Source: Cymbomonas tetramitiformis
Taxonomy: Eukaryota > Chlorophyta > Pyramimonadophyceae > Pyramimonadales > Pyramimonadaceae
Reading direction: 5' to 3'
DNA: 64,000 bases
Assembly (NCBI GenBank): GCA_001247695.2
Contig: LGRX02033544.1
Span: forward strand, 1 to 64,000
The notes below the pieces were generated by a model, which saw only the letters and a list, made by a program, of their open reading frames with translations, did not search any database and was not told the origin of the DNA. Shown here in pieces: positions 12,140-24,500 of the stretch. Numbering within the stretch: position 1 is the stretch's first letter; every line of letters begins with the position of its first letter. A program made the position numbers and the translations under genes.

Positions 12140-12256
12140 TGATAAGAGAGCTCTTCAGCCTGCAGGCTGTCCTTGAGCGGGCCCAACGTGGACCCACCAA
12201 TGAGAGAGCTCTTCAGCCTGCAGGCTGTCTTTGAGCGGGCCCAACGTGACCCACCG
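12140..12256. repeat. 55-bp direct duplication
   Basis: The phrase GAGAGCTCTTCAGCCTGCAG and its continuation through GAGCGGGCCCAACGTG occurs twice in tandem with one or two differences. It lies just downstream of the hydrolase gene. Confidence 0.8.
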
Positions 12257-12612
12257 GACGACGGCAGCAGGGCTTGCTGTGCGATTGAGATGCGGGGGTG
12301 GCGTTCACAGAGTCACAACCCTGAAGACCCCCTGTCGCCAATGCTGCCGCTTATTCCCGAGGCGGCAGGTGGCATTCTAATCTCTCTCTCCACTGCCGGT
12401 GTTGAGGAATTTCGGCTCCTTCCCCACTGAGGGTCAGTCCTCAATGTCGCAAATGCAATATGACAGCGGTTGCCGAGCCCGCTAATGCTCCTGTGCTCTT
12501 CCAAGGCCCTCACACGTGAAGGGCTGCGAGTGCCGCCGGGCTTCTGCTCTCTGCAAGAGCCTCAGCGAGCCGCCGAGGGCCGCCCCCAGGGGCGCTGCCG
12601 GACCAGCTCGGT

Positions 12613-13425
12613 GTGCATGGGATCACGTGTGCCCTGAGCACCGGATTAGATTCCGCCTCGCCATTTGGAAGCTGCGCGGCACAAGCCGTGCCCGCCGAGC
12701 GAATCACTGGTCGGGGCTGCTTGGTCCGCGGGGCAGGACCCTGTGGCCTGCTGAGCTGCAGCACGGTGACGTGCCACGTGGGCGACCCTGCAGCCGCGCA
12801 GGGGAGCCCAGCATGGGACCCGGCCGCAGCGCCGCAGCTACAGCATTATGTCGTCCAGGTACCCGTGACCCTCCCATGCCCGTGTGCGATAATCGAGGAC
12901 GCCCGCTGGAGACAGGGGCTGCTGCGAGCATGCTGCGGCTCGAGGCGTCCAATGCAGAGCGCTTCAGGCTGCGAGTCGGAGAGCCTCTGTGAGAGGTTTG
13001 TGGCCGAGGTCGCGCCGTGCCTCTACCGGGAGCGCGGCGAGTGGGTCAGTGGAACGCATGCCGCCTCGATGCGAAGTGGCGGAGTGCGAGGCGTTGCTGC
13101 AGTTGGGCGCCCGTTGGTCCCCCGAGGCGTGCATCTCACCCCCGCGGGGTGCACCTTGCAGCCGGGAGACCGCGCCGTGCGGCTAGCGCGGGAGCGTGGC
13201 ATGACCATGCAGGACTTCGAGCATCTGAACCCGGGTGTTGACCCGTCAGCCATCCGCTCCGGATCCCGGCTGTGGCTCCTCACCACCACCCGCGCCCCGC
13301 CGGCAGCCATCCTACGGGAGGAGACCCGCGTGGCCGAACCACAGGTTGATGCTGATCCTAACCACCAGGTCCCGACCGTCGACCCTCCCATGTTCTTCTT
13401 ATTGAGAGAGTTAGCACTTTCTTGA
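12613..13425 (+). CDS. LysM-like domain open frame, partial gene
   Basis: A 270-codon frame whose C-terminal part carries a LysM-type pattern: a Thr-Leu-Gln-Pro-Gly-Asp start, Leu-Ala at the first helix, Gly-Met-Thr, Asp-Phe-Glu-His-Leu-Asn-Pro-Gly, then Ile-Arg-Ser-Gly-Ser-Arg-Leu. LysM modules bind N-acetylglucosamine polymers in chitin or peptidoglycan. The N-terminal 180 residues show no domain and may include intron. A second frame (12516-12992) overlaps and could contribute exons. Lying downstream of a beta-lactamase-type hydrolase on the same strand, it suggests a cell-wall theme, but that link is inference. No signal peptide is visible, and the true start is unresolved. Confidence 0.45.
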   Translation: MHGITCALSTGLDSASPFGSCAAQAVPAERITGRGCLVRGAGPCGLLSCSTVTCHVGDPAAAQGSPAWDPAAAPQLQHYVVQVPVTLPCPCAIIEDARWRQGLLRACCGSRRPMQSASGCESESLCERFVAEVAPCLYRERGEWVSGTHAASMRSGGVRGVAAVGRPLVPRGVHLTPAGCTLQPGDRAVRLARERGMTMQDFEHLNPGVDPSAIRSGSRLWLLTTTRAPPAAILREETRVAEPQVDADPNHQVPTVDPPMFFLLRELALS

Positions 13426-14061
13426 ACACTCATCCTCGACCCTGTTGAGTGCGTGGTGCGCTTGAGGATTGAGGCTCCTCCTTGCAGCGTATGCGGCTGG
13501 GCTTCACTCGCCACGAGGGTGGGGGCGGGATCCCGGGCACAGGGGGAAGTGGACGGCGCCACGAGCTTGCCCTTGAACAGCGAAGAGGAGGTACCGATGG
13601 CCTTGAGATGAATATGCACTGCTCAGAGCTCAGGAAGCGAAGGTCAACTGACGGAGTGTAGGAGGTGATGCAGGCCCCTGGAAGTGTCCATCAGGCAGTG
13701 GCGGTTGACAGTCCGGGGGGAGACCGAGGCGGTGGCCCCGGAGAATGGAGTGCACCACTGCAGGAGGCTGGCGAGCTGCACGAGGTGAGCAAACGCGGAA
13801 GGAGAGTGGCTCTGGTGCTTCTGCCTGCTTGGATAAGGCATCTGGCAGGAAGAAGACGGGCATACCGTGCAGCCTGGGTGTTTTAGCTTCAGGGGGGTGG
13901 CCTATCACTCATTTCTTCGCTTTGGCATTCGATTTGGCGAAGGCGGTGCACGTGCTGGGTGGCCTGGACGGCGGCCACCGAATCATCGGCACCCTCAGAG
14001 GCTGGACGTCGACGTGGCTTAGGGCCTTACACTGGGCGCAGATGTGTGATCTGATCTCTGT

Positions 14062-14886
14062 TTGAAACATTTGGGGGGGCGCCTGGGATGGGGCGTGGGG
14101 GCTTGGTCGCAGACGCCAAATGGGGAATGCAATGATCAGACGGCTGAGCTGCAGTCGAGGCAGGCCCTTGCGGAGGCGCTTGAGGATGCGCAGGCCGACA
14201 ACGCAGCCGGGTCTCGGGCGGGAAGCAGCATTGCTGGGCAGGCTGCGGCAGAGGCAGGGGAAGGCGGTGCAACGGGTAGCGGTGCAGAGGGAGCATCGGA
14301 TGAAGTCTGGGAGCCCGGGGTGGGGAGTGATGCTGGCAGTGAAGTGTGCGCTGCAGGAGACGTGGGCACCAGCAGCGGGCGCGCTTCGGAGACTCGCAGT
14401 GCATGCAGCAGTGGGAACCCTCGGGACAGCAATGTGGGTGCTAATGGCCCTGGTGCTGAGACGAAGCGCCGTGTTTGCGCATGTCCAGTGTGTTCAAGAA
14501 AGCATGGGGGCTCTGGCGGTGTGGGAGGGCTGAGGGAGGCTGAGCGCCGAGGCCTAAGCTCGAGTGGCAGGGGATCGGAGATGCGGGATCCCCTCCGTAC
14601 GAGTGACAGCGGTGCAGGCAGTGGAGCCCGTGGGGGCGGCACTCCGGGAGATGCGGGGCAGGCAACATGTAGACAGGCAGCTCGACAACACTTCAGAATG
14701 TCCGAGGGCAGCGCGCCCGATTGGGCTTGCACAGAAGGTATGATGACGTGGCTAGATGACTGGCATGCGTGGTGGCATGTGATGATGTTTGTCCTTGGAC
14801 CGGCTCCTTTGGCACCACATAACCACAAAGGATCGGCTGCACGATGTACCCTCACCAGGGATCAAAGGATTCAGCACACACCATAG
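14062..14886 (+). CDS. Low-complexity Ala/Gly/Ser-rich open frame
   Basis: A 274-codon frame rich in Ala, Gly, Ser and Glu with a short Cys-Ala-Cys-Pro-Val-Cys motif near residue 140 and a Trp-rich tail (Trp-Leu-Asp-Asp-Trp-His-Ala-Trp-Trp). An equally long frame exists on the opposite strand (14136-14855), as expected from GC-rich repetitive DNA, so coding status is doubtful. It could be part of the same gene as the LysM-like frame. No function is assigned. Confidence 0.25.
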   Translation: MKHLGGRLGWGVGAWSQTPNGECNDQTAELQSRQALAEALEDAQADNAAGSRAGSSIAGQAAAEAGEGGATGSGAEGASDEVWEPGVGSDAGSEVCAAGDVGTSSGRASETRSACSSGNPRDSNVGANGPGAETKRRVCACPVCSRKHGGSGGVGGLREAERRGLSSSGRGSEMRDPLRTSDSGAGSGARGGGTPGDAGQATCRQAARQHFRMSEGSAPDWACTEGMMTWLDDWHAWWHVMMFVLGPAPLAPHNHKGSAARCTLTRDQRIQHTP

Positions 14887-15544
14887 TCCTGATGGGTTTA
14901 GTCTTCCTTTGGTCCACCACCCTCGCCTGCTGACCTTCTGTGTATGGACAAGATTGATGCGTATAGTGTGTTGTCTGCATCAGTGTTCAGGCATTGCATT
15001 AGTATCCATGCGCGTCATGTAGATCATGTAGCCTCAGTGGCGTGCGCCTCATGCACTGTGTGCCCTTGTGCGTCATCTGCCCTGATGATTGAGAGTGCGT
15101 CATTTGCCCTGACGGGCGTGCAACCTTGCAAATGGTGCGCCATGTTGGTCGAGCTGCCTCTATCCATGCGCCTCTCTTCGGCCTCTTTTTCTGCAGCAGT
15201 CGTCTGTTTGTTCCTGGTGCTCCGCATACACGCTATGTCCACTTTCTCATATGCTACCACATTCGCTTACATGGGTTTGATGTGTGAGATGGTTAAATCT
15301 CGGATTCCACTCCTGCAAAGAATAGCAACCGAAGGCTTGCTTTATTGCCGTGATGTTCCCTAGATTTATGAACGCTTGCAGTGTGTACGGTGTTGACGCA
15401 CCCAGGAAGGGTGGAAGAAGGTATGAATGTTGATTGCGAAATGCGGTGCCCACAGTGCCTTTATTATTGCGTGTTTTGTGATATCCGTGTATATATTTGA
15501 TAGGACTGTTGGTGGGTCACATACGCGCATTCTTGGATTGTGCA

Positions 15545-15853
15545 GGGCGCTCGGTGATTGGAGAGGGTGTCTATGGAATGTATGAGAGCTTTGACGCCAC
15601 CGGGCTGGCAGAGGGGCACATTGAAGAAATGGACGGCGAAGACTGGCTCAAATTTATTGACATCGGGGCGCATGCCGCACAAGATGCTGTCCAGAGTTGG
15701 AGACAGGGCAACTGGCTTCGAGCCAGGTGGATTCAGGAAATGCCATGGGAGAGTGAAAAATCACTCACAAAGCATGATAGCAAGAAGCAAAGGTCGACGG
15801 TCTTCCCTATGGCAGCATTTCTATTCGTGCTTTCGTGGGTCATTGCAAGTTGA
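15545..15853 (+). CDS. Probable 3-prime exon of an unrecognised gene with a C-terminal membrane tail
   Basis: After an AG acceptor (TTGTGCAG, about 15544) an open frame encodes an acidic segment rich in Gly, Glu and Asp, followed by Ala-His-Ala-Ala-Gln-Asp-Ala and a Trp-rich stretch. It then has a basic patch (Lys-His-Asp-Ser-Lys-Lys-Gln-Arg) and a final hydrophobic run of about 17 residues ending at the stop. The basic-then-hydrophobic end looks like a tail anchor. I do not recognise the family, and upstream exons are not identified. Confidence 0.35.
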   Translation, partial: GRSVIGEGVYGMYESFDATGLAEGHIEEMDGEDWLKFIDIGAHAAQDAVQSWRQGNWLRARWIQEMPWESEKSLTKHDSKKQRSTVFPMAAFLFVLSWVIAS

Positions 15854-18724
15854 TGTATGTGTGTGCAAAAATCGTTGCATTTCCAAGAAATAGAGTCGGG
15901 AGATGACCAACAAACTCGGTATTATCAGCGATTGCCCATGCAACTACCCAGACTAGGGAGGGAGGCAACCTAGCCGCTTCAACATCGACCGCTTCCTCCA
16001 CGAATTTCGGAAGTTGAGAGTGTCTGTGGTATCGTGGAATGCAATACAGATTAATAGTTGAGAAACGTTCATTACCCAAGTTCATAGGATATTTCATAAA
16101 TATTGAGTTTGAGCTTCGACACTTTTTGCATTTCTGAGCGAGACGTAGTCAGCAACGGAGTATTCAAAGTAGGGTGGAGAATTACTACGGTAAATACGAT
16201 TCAGGGCGAAAAAAATGAGAGCACCTAAACTACAGCAAGCTGGGCGCATTCGGAGGGACTTGACAAATGTTAATATGAATTGTCTCGGAGGATTTTGGTC
16301 GAAATTCAGTTCAATGATCCCGAGTCTAATCACACGTCGGCCCCACGTCGATCTTCCTACGATGCTCGTGTGATACTATCGTGTTGATTCATGACAGATG
16401 GTATGATGTCTTACCGATTACCAATGATATGGCATACGTATGACAACATGCCATGCTGGGTTGTCCCGATAAAAACCCCGCAAATTGAATACTTGTGGGA
16501 GGTAGTCAAAAGGTGAGAGAATCTAGAAGTCTCGCTGCCGCTGCTAGATAGCTCTAGTGGCATAGACTCGTAGTGCTATGGAGTTATGCTAGTCGTGAAG
16601 TCGTCGCGATACCGTCACGACTGCGTAACGTGACAGCCCGATACAGATATGTGACCATACAATCGTCGTCGACAATCAGATTCGTGGATTCGCGACGCCT
16701 CACACATCCCTAAGCTCGCGGCCGCCAGCAAATCATTAATATATATTAAGTTGCATAGAACGACCCACCTATATGTATGTTGTTGTTGGTGTGCTTGTAT
16801 TCGTATTGGTGTAGCAATTTTTATTTCAGTGAATGCAACTTTCCCGTATATATATATATATATATATATATAACATGTGCATGACGACATACTGACAGGC
16901 GCGGTGTCTTCTCACCCGTGCGGTCAATGTTTGCTGATTTTAGTTGGAAGGATCATGCGTTATTGTCTGCACAGCTCACATGTAGGTGGTTTCTTCACCT
17001 TCCACCGCGCCAGCAGTCTTGTTTGAGTTTCATATCTTGGCTACTTCCAATCGTCCGTTTTGTGTCCTTGCCGCAATTCACTTTCAGACGAATGATGCTT
17101 GGAGTCCGTCGGGTGTGGTTTGATTCCCAACATTATTTCTAGCTTGCATGCCGTATTATTTTGCCACGTATTTTTCGACACGAAGTCAATGACTTTTTTC
17201 CGGCATGTATTTTTGTTTGCTGCACGTTTCCGTTTTCGTACGCTTCTACGTTTTGTTGCATTATTCCACTGAATCTGCGCAGATCTGTGCATGCAGGAAT
17301 TGTTGTGAACTGGGCATGTTGAAGACAAATTATCAAGGCACATTCGGACGAGTAGGTCGTCGTCAAAAAAACCGCGGCAATGTATAGCGAAGCCGCCAAC
17401 TAGTCGCAGCCCTTGTGCTATATATGTCGGTGTATTTGTTGATAGATCTTGTCGCACTAGCCTATAAAGTATGACATGCCATACTGTGACAGTGGTCATA
17501 TCTTAGTGTACCCCTCACTGTGACTAATACACAGTCTAGTGTTCCACGAACAATGTAACACATTCCGAAGTGATCAAGAAAACTAATGCCCCTTCGTGGG
17601 GTGGCAATAAGAATACTACAGAGCAGCCGGAAATACACAAGGCTCATCCCAACTCCGCTGGTGGTGCTTAGCACGGCAAGCTAATCTCAATTTTGCGGGC
17701 TCATCTCAAGCCCGACGGTGACGTTGTGAAGTTCACGTAAAATGATAGCAAATGGCCTCGACATCAACCCAAGCATATAGTAGCTGGGACAATCCAAATG
17801 AACCGCACTCCAGGTTCATAGATATGGACCACGATGAGAATATTGTTGTCAGGGTTGCGTCGCCAAGATCAGTAAGCTCACTCACGCCGTGTGGCTATCG
17901 TCACCAAATGATTATTGAACCGCAGCGGGGAAAACATACATCGGCCGCACACACCGTGTGGCTATCAACTGAGATAAAGATTCGGTGAATAGTACAGGAA
18001 GCATCTTGCCATGAAATGTAGCTCCCACGCATTGAAAATATAAAGGAAGACATTGTCCGATCGAATTTTGCCAGTTGCGCTGTATAAGGTAGCTACTAGA
18101 ACAAAGCTACCTAGTTGAAGGCCTCGTCCATGCCGCGAATGACGGAAGCGTACATAGCCAACAAGTCAAGTGACACCTCCTGCCAGGCATAAAAGTAGGC
18201 ACGACAACGCAAGGCATACCTGCTCTCAACTTCCGATACTGCGAAGGCGATTAAGAAAATAAGTGTGCAACTCATCATCATTCCCATAGTAATCAAAAAT
18301 ACTCATAATCGGAACGGTGGCGCAATGGAAGCGTGGTGGGCCCATAACCTTAAACCTACTAGAATATCGCTAACGACAAACGAGCTACTGGCAGGGATAT
18401 TCTACGAACTCCGCGGCACGTGTCGGCTGTCGAATGAAAAGCTCAACATCGAACATGCGATAAAAACAACTTGTCACATATACTAATACTTAGCATGTGA
18501 TAAAAACAACGTGTCACATATACTAATGCTACTAGCGGTTCGGACTAGACTGAGTATGCCATGTCATACTATGATAGTGGTCATACCTCAGCACACCAGG
18601 ACCCATGTAGAAAATAATAGTCATAGCGGGGAGGGGCTACCGCGAACCACGAGTCGAAGCCGGAAGCCTTTCCTGAGACCTTCAACCCAGAACGAGAACC
18701 GTTGCGCTTTTGGCGAGGCCGAGA
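15854..18724. other. AT-rich intergenic region, no gene recognised
   Basis: No frame here shows a domain. A (TA)n run lies at about 16,847-16,872. Two direct copies of a roughly 50-bp phrase containing CATACT(G/A)TGA(C/T)AGTGGTCATA lie near 17,470-17,510 and 18,553-18,590, and a related piece may be present near 16,430. A second short direct repeat (CCGTGTGGCTATC) is at 17,889 and 17,958. These suggest degraded mobile DNA. Confidence 0.45.
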
Positions 18725-19440
18725 GAGCTTCCGAGGATTGATAGCGGGGGAGGGGGCAGCAGGGTTGTGACTTCATACGGGGGAGAGGGGGTGCTGACCC
18801 CCAGCGCCAAAATCCAAGTCCTAGGGGGAAGGGGGGCTCACCCCCAAGGTAGAATGCAAGTCCTGGGGGGTCTGAGCACAGCCCCTTGCCTCAGAATAAC
18901 TCCAGTGTTCAACGAAAAAGTCGGGAACAATGTTCAAAAATTCGCGCCTGCGGCGCATAACAATATAACATGTGAGGCGATAGCGCGGGGCACTCCCACC
19001 CCCACCATCCTTGCGTGACTAGTCCGCGCCCGTGATGGTGGTATCGTGGGACCACGCGCGCGATGGTGGTCTCGTGGGGCACTCCTGCCCGCCCCGCGAG
19101 CGTGATGGGGGTATCGTAGGGCACTCCCGTCCCCCGCGAGCGTGATGGTGGTATCACAGGGCACGTATCGTGGGGCACTCCCACCCGACCCGCGCGCGTT
19201 ATGGTGGTATCGTGGGGCACTCCCGCTCGCCCCGCGCGCGTTATGGTGGTACCGTGGGGCACTCCCGCCCGCCCCGCAGTGTGCGCGAGTGCAAGTTCTA
19301 GGGGGGGGGTGCTGACCCCCCAACGGCAAAAAGCAACTCCTAGGGGGGGGGTGCTAACCCCCCAAAGGCAAAATGCAAGTTCTAGGGGGGGGGTATTTCT
19401 AGAACCCCCTGCCCCCCGCGCTATCAATCCTCGGAAGCTC
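18725..19440. mobile_element. Inverted-repeat-bounded G-rich element
   Basis: The sequence GAGCTTCCGAGGATTGATAG at 18,725 is matched in reverse complement at the right end (to 19,440), continuing into G-rich sequence on both sides. Both flanks show AGA, a possible 3-bp duplication. Inside are several GGGGG(T)GCTGACCCCC-type short palindromes and a run (about 19,020-19,285) of a repeat built on CGTGATGGTGGTATCGTGGG followed by GCACTCCC. No coding capacity is visible. The long frames on the minus strand translate the repeat. Confidence 0.55.
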
Positions 19441-19526
19441 AGACCATCACCCTGTGAGTAGACTAAGGTATCGGGAAACCCAACCAGAACCCGCCAGCTC
19501 AAAGACGCTATGTTTCGTCACCAGTG

Positions 19527-20103
19527 TAAGGCTGGCACTGGTTTTACCACTGGTAATACCTTTACCGGTATTACCCGGTAATTTTACCGGTAATACCAAG
19601 GCCCATAATAATCCTTTACCATGCTCTAGTGTGGTAAAGTGCCAAATTCCCAAAATCCTTTACCATTGGTAATACCATTTTGGTATTACCATTGGTATTA
19701 CCACCTGGAATCGCGATTTTACCCCATTTTACCCCTGTGTTACCGTGAATCCGTGACTACCATACCAGGTCACCAGCCGCCATCCATGGGTAGTGGTTCC
19801 GTGAATTCGTCTCATCGAAACTTTACTCAACATTTTCGTTGACGGGCCTGCGTGGCGGTGCCATACCCATTTAAAAATGTCGGAATCGGACATTTGGGGC
19901 AGTGCGCAAAAGTGTGTGTATAGATAATGTCCTCGTGGGGGCAGTGCGCAAAAGTGTGTGTAGAGAGAATGGCCTCGTGGGCAAGGTTTTGAGAGTCCCT
20001 CGCACGTCGGTATTACCACGGTATTACCCAGTAAAGTATTATCGGTAATTTTACCGGTATTACCAAGGCCGAAAATCCTTTACCCGGTAAAATGCCAGCC
20101 TTA
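19527..20103. mobile_element. hAT-type MITE, 577 bp
   Basis: The ends are inverted copies of TAAGGCTGGCA. The flanks are identical 8-bp direct repeats CACCAGTG at 19519-19526 and 20104-20111, the duplication length of hAT elements. The interior is dominated by short palindromes around TTTTACCGGTAATACC, and there is no transposase, so it is non-autonomous. A short repeat (GGGGCAGTGCGCAAAAGTGT) occurs twice near 19,896 and 19,938. Confidence 0.88.
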
Positions 20104-20113
20104 CACCAGTGTG

Positions 20114-20381
20114 TATTGCTTATATTTTCCTTTACGGCCCGCAATCAGCAAATCCACTGGCCCGCTTTCGGCCAATACGGCCAGTCTCCAAAATTGCCCG
20201 CCGCAGGCGCGAAAATTTAATTTTAAGTATGGTGATATTGTAAAAATCGCATAATTTTGCATAAATTTTGGTATTTTCATATCAAACGTCACGGCCCGCA
20301 TCCATATATTCCATCGGCCCGCATGATGCGGCCCGGAGTGGTGAGCTACGGCCCCGGGCCGGCCCGCCACGGTAAGCAATA
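20114..20381 (+). repeat. GGCCCG-rich repeat family, copy 1
   Basis: A 250-bp module with GGCCCG-rich ends and an AT-rich centre (containing TTTTAAGTATG), homologous to the copies at 26,128-26,400 (opposite strand) and 42,149-42,418. It is flanked by TATTGCTTA on the left and its reverse complement TAAGCAATA on the right (20114-20122 and 20373-20381). These flanks are not shared with the other copies. No direct target duplication was found. Confidence 0.8.
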
Positions 20382-21584
20382 TACTCTGATCGTCACTGCA
20401 ATACGGTATTTGTAGTAGAGACGCCAGGCCGTCAAAAAAGGTTTGTCCGATTTCAAAAGATTTTTATCAAAAGTTACGCCTCGATGAGCTGAAAATGAAT
20501 ATATATATATATATATATAACACTTGGGGGCGGTGATTCCTTCGTTAAGGACTCCATTTTTGACGATTTGTGAGCTATTTTAAGCCCCGTATTAGGCGGT
20601 TTCCATCATTCTCAAGGTGTCCCCTTTTCAGGGTTTCATGGGATTCTCCGCACAAGGAGTATGTGATGTTCGAAATCCACCCTTATAGAACCTTCTAAAC
20701 CATTTTAGACTATGCTGAATCCATTTCTCAAAATCTTGATATAGTGTGGCCTCCAACCATTATTTGGGCTTTAAAGTTAATACAGTATTTCATGTTACGG
20801 GGATATGTAGCCGGATATTTTCACAAGAAGACCCCCCCTCCCCCTCCCCTCCCTCCCACCACCCTCCCCCTCCACCTCTGCCTTCCGCTCCCCCACCTCC
20901 ACCTTCCCGCCCCTTCACCACCGCCCTCCCTCCACTTCCGCTTCCGCCTCATTTTCCCATCACAGATGCAGCCTCGCTCCATCGACGCAGCCACAGCTGC
21001 TTCTCGGCCGGCATGACCTTTTAGCGTTCTGCGTAATTTTTCCATGCCCGCCGCGGTTTCCTAAGTCGACATGATTTGGATGCGCCTTTCGGGGCGCGCT
21101 ATGAGATAAATGTCAGCTTCCTTTGTTTTTACAGTTGCGTGTTCGGCAGGATTACAGCGGTGTTGTGACTTTGTCTTTTTTTTCAGCGTAAATATATTAG
21201 TATTATCATCATCACAACAACTATAAACGAACCTTTCGCAACGGCCTACATTATGATGCATGCCATCATGAAAGTTACATTATGTTTCACAACCAGACGA
21301 TATCAATTAAATGAGTGTGTACTTTAAGTTGACATGATGATCTAAGTATCCATATACAACTACACGTCACTCGATGCAATGCTATTAAACAGGTAAACAC
21401 CATGCAGCGGATCCGTGTTCATTGTGATACATCATGTTCCAAGACCAGAGATGCACATGCGTGTATATAGTAGGAGCAAAAGCATTGCCATGGCTAGAGG
21501 TGAAGCTTGCGCTTGGAAGGTGGATGAGCCAACTCATTTGAATCTTGCTTGCATGCGGACAATCCGCTCAAATGTGTTTGGATA
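20382..21584. other. Intergenic, simple sequence only
   Basis: Contains a (TA)n tract (about 20,499-20,519) and a C-rich, pyrimidine-biased block of about 130 bp (20,829-20,960). The overlapping Pro-rich frames there are compositional. No gene is recognised. Confidence 0.5.
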
Positions 21585-24500
21585 CAGTAATCACTCACTT
21601 TTAAGAAAACCCGACGTTAAGAAACCAGCCAGCGTTTGGGGGGGGGCGGGGGGTACCCAACTCGATGAGTACGGCTGGCTGGCTTTTTCGGCTAAGAAAA
21701 TGACCGAAATAAGAGATAACCGTGCTGGCTGACTACCGAGAATGCACTTTCTTAAATTTAAGAAAATTGGCTGGAAATGTAAGGAAATATAATAGAATTT
21801 AGGCAATCGAATTGAGATCGATATTGGGTATACAAGAGTGATCGATGTACCGATAATAGGTGTATCTCAAGCTGATGCCTTATGCTATTCGATCAAATAT
21901 GGTACTGCATAGGAAACCTCTACTTACTATGCCCTAAAACTACAGGCTTAAATGAAACAGGGTAAAATAATGCTTACATTTTTACACTGCGTGTTCAGTG
22001 CGGCCATCAGACTATGCCACAGGGACTTGGTGGGAGGCACTTCTAAGATATCTTATGCAATACGTTACATACATTGTATTCTAGCTATTCCACCTTAAGA
22101 GCTTTTCAGCAAGCACCATGCGCCAGCCACCGCGGCATCCCCCTTCCCATAGTCCTGCACGCGCAAGATGTGGTCCCTGCGGTCACCATCCTCGTACACC
22201 ACTTCGAAGTTATACCCACGCCTGTGCTTGGGGTAAAACTTGTTCACCCAGCCGTGACACCAACCAACCCCGTTCCACTTGAACATCAGGTGCCAGCCGA
22301 CCAAGCTGTGATTCAGCTGGTTCGCGGGAGGGGCAGTCAGCTCAGCAAGGTATCCAGTAGGGATGCACCACTTCTCAGCCTCGGCAGTGCCCTCATCCTC
22401 GTCAGACAACTCCTCTTCCTCAGCAAGTTCCTCGCGGAGAACTGACTCCTCAAGCTCTGCGTGAGAAGTGGATTGAAGATTCTCCTGCACCGGTGTGGTC
22501 GAAAGCACCGCACTAATGATGGGGCGGTCAAATGCAAAGGAAGAAAGCCCCTCTGGGGTGATCTTGTCATCACCTTCACCGTTGACATCGAGCAGGCACC
22601 CTGTCTTCTCGAAGTACCTGTTGAAGTCTACGCGGCCGCAGGTACGCTTGTTCCCGTTGCCCGCCCACCAGGTCATCAAAATACGGCGATCGGAGGCAGA
22701 CAACTCTGTGTTCTCCCACTTTTCAAGGTTTTCTAAAACCTCAAGCCACTCGTTCTGCTCGTAGTCGATATCCCGCTTGACCTCACGATTCGTCCAGCAC
22801 CTTGGTCCACAGGCTGAGACCAGTTCGTACCGCCCTTCAGCAAGCTCCAACCAAGGGAGCTCGCTTTCTCCTTCTGATTAGCCAAGTACTCGGGTTGGAT
22901 CTGTGCGTCCAGTTTATCAGCGAAAATCACCGACTCGTCGTCGGGTATGTGCTCACGCAACCAAGGAATGAGCGTACCATTTTGCCACTCGATTGAGCTC
23001 GGGCGATCCACCCATGCACACTTCTGCCAATACACGTGCACGTCAGGGTGGTACGCGGCTTTCTCCGCCTCGGAAATGCGCTTTCCAGTGCCACGAAACC
23101 ACAAGGCAAGGGGCGGTTGGGGAAGATTATTCCCTTCAGCGTCCTTGCCCGCACGAATGCATATCTGCAAGGTTGCTTGACGTTTCTCCAAACCAGACCC
23201 TGGTTGGCGCACCCAAACATCCTTGGAGCCCTTGTCCTCGATCGTATGGTCGTAGTCACCTACTACAAAGGGAAGAGGGACTTGGTCTACATTGAGACGA
23301 TGTTTAAAAAGAAAACGTCCCTGCCACGTACACAACGACACACACACGCAAGGGACTCAGAATACGGTACGTACACAGAAAAAAAAACCGAAAGGCACGC
23401 GAGAAAGTTGTACCTGAACTGGGTGCTGACGAGGTGCTGACGACACCAATCTGCAAATACTTTGCAACGATTGCTGAAATGCTGGAACCATACTCGCGTA
23501 TGACTGAGACTTCCTGTGAGTTCGCTTGCGTGTGGAAAAGTTGTTTCTTCTCATGAAGTTCACTCTCCAATTTGGAGACGCAGAAAAGTCGAAGGTGGGG
23601 TAAAACTGTTGCACGAGCTGTTTCCCACGAACGCTGATAAAACGTGGGCCCACCTTCCGCCCACGAGCACGTCTCGCACGGATTTCTTTTGCGAGCTGTT
23701 TCTCCGCCAGTGGGAAACGCGAGGTAATTTTAGGCTTGGAGCCAACCTTGAGACGCTTCAATTTCGTGTCGCCAGCAGCCTTGAAACTATGGTCGCGGAA
23801 AGGCGTCCCATCAGAGGCTTTGCTATTCGCCCAACGTGAAATATTGGGAGCTGGAATGCCTGTTTCCCTAGAAGCGTGCGCTAAAGGATCTAAGATCGTT
23901 GTGGTGTTGACACAATTGTCGTAGAAAAGGATAGCATTAGACTTTTCCTCGTTGTCGTAGCGCTTTCGCTTCAGTTGCCCCCTACGCCCCAGAACCGTAG
24001 GCCAGGTATCTCCCTCAGGTTCCGATGAGAAAAGGAGAGGCTTTATGGATGCGAATGGGGAAAGCTTCGGTTTCTGAGAAACCTGCATATCGAACTGCAG
24101 GAATTCCCGACCTACTGAGCCATGGAAAACACCGAACTGCTGAGAAAAGGTGGAAAGAGTTATTGTGATGTCGTAACAATATTCCAGAGTGAGTGTCACT
24201 GTCGACCGTTCTGTCACTTTATTTAAGCGAACAGTTGATGTGGCGTCCACTATCATAGTCCAACACAGATTTCCGATGAGAGAGAAGGGCTTCAGTACTA
24301 GAAACGGTCTCAATCTTGTCTATGTTACGTGAGCACGCCTTCCGATGTGCGACGAGAGCTGGCATGTGCGTGAAACCCTTATCACAATTGACACAAGAGT
24401 ATCGATATGTCGGAATAACATTGGAAGTGGTCGTTGTTTGGACCGTATCACCCTTTTTCGTCTTGACAAAGCGTGAAAATCCGAAATCAAAGAGACGAGA

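Noticed and set aside
14136..14855. 239-codon minus-strand frame
   Set aside because: It mirrors a GC-rich low-complexity plus-strand frame; its Pro/Ser/Ala composition reflects base composition only.
16847..16873. (TA)n tract as a functional site
   Set aside because: It is a plain microsatellite; a similar tract lies near 20,499 with no associated gene.
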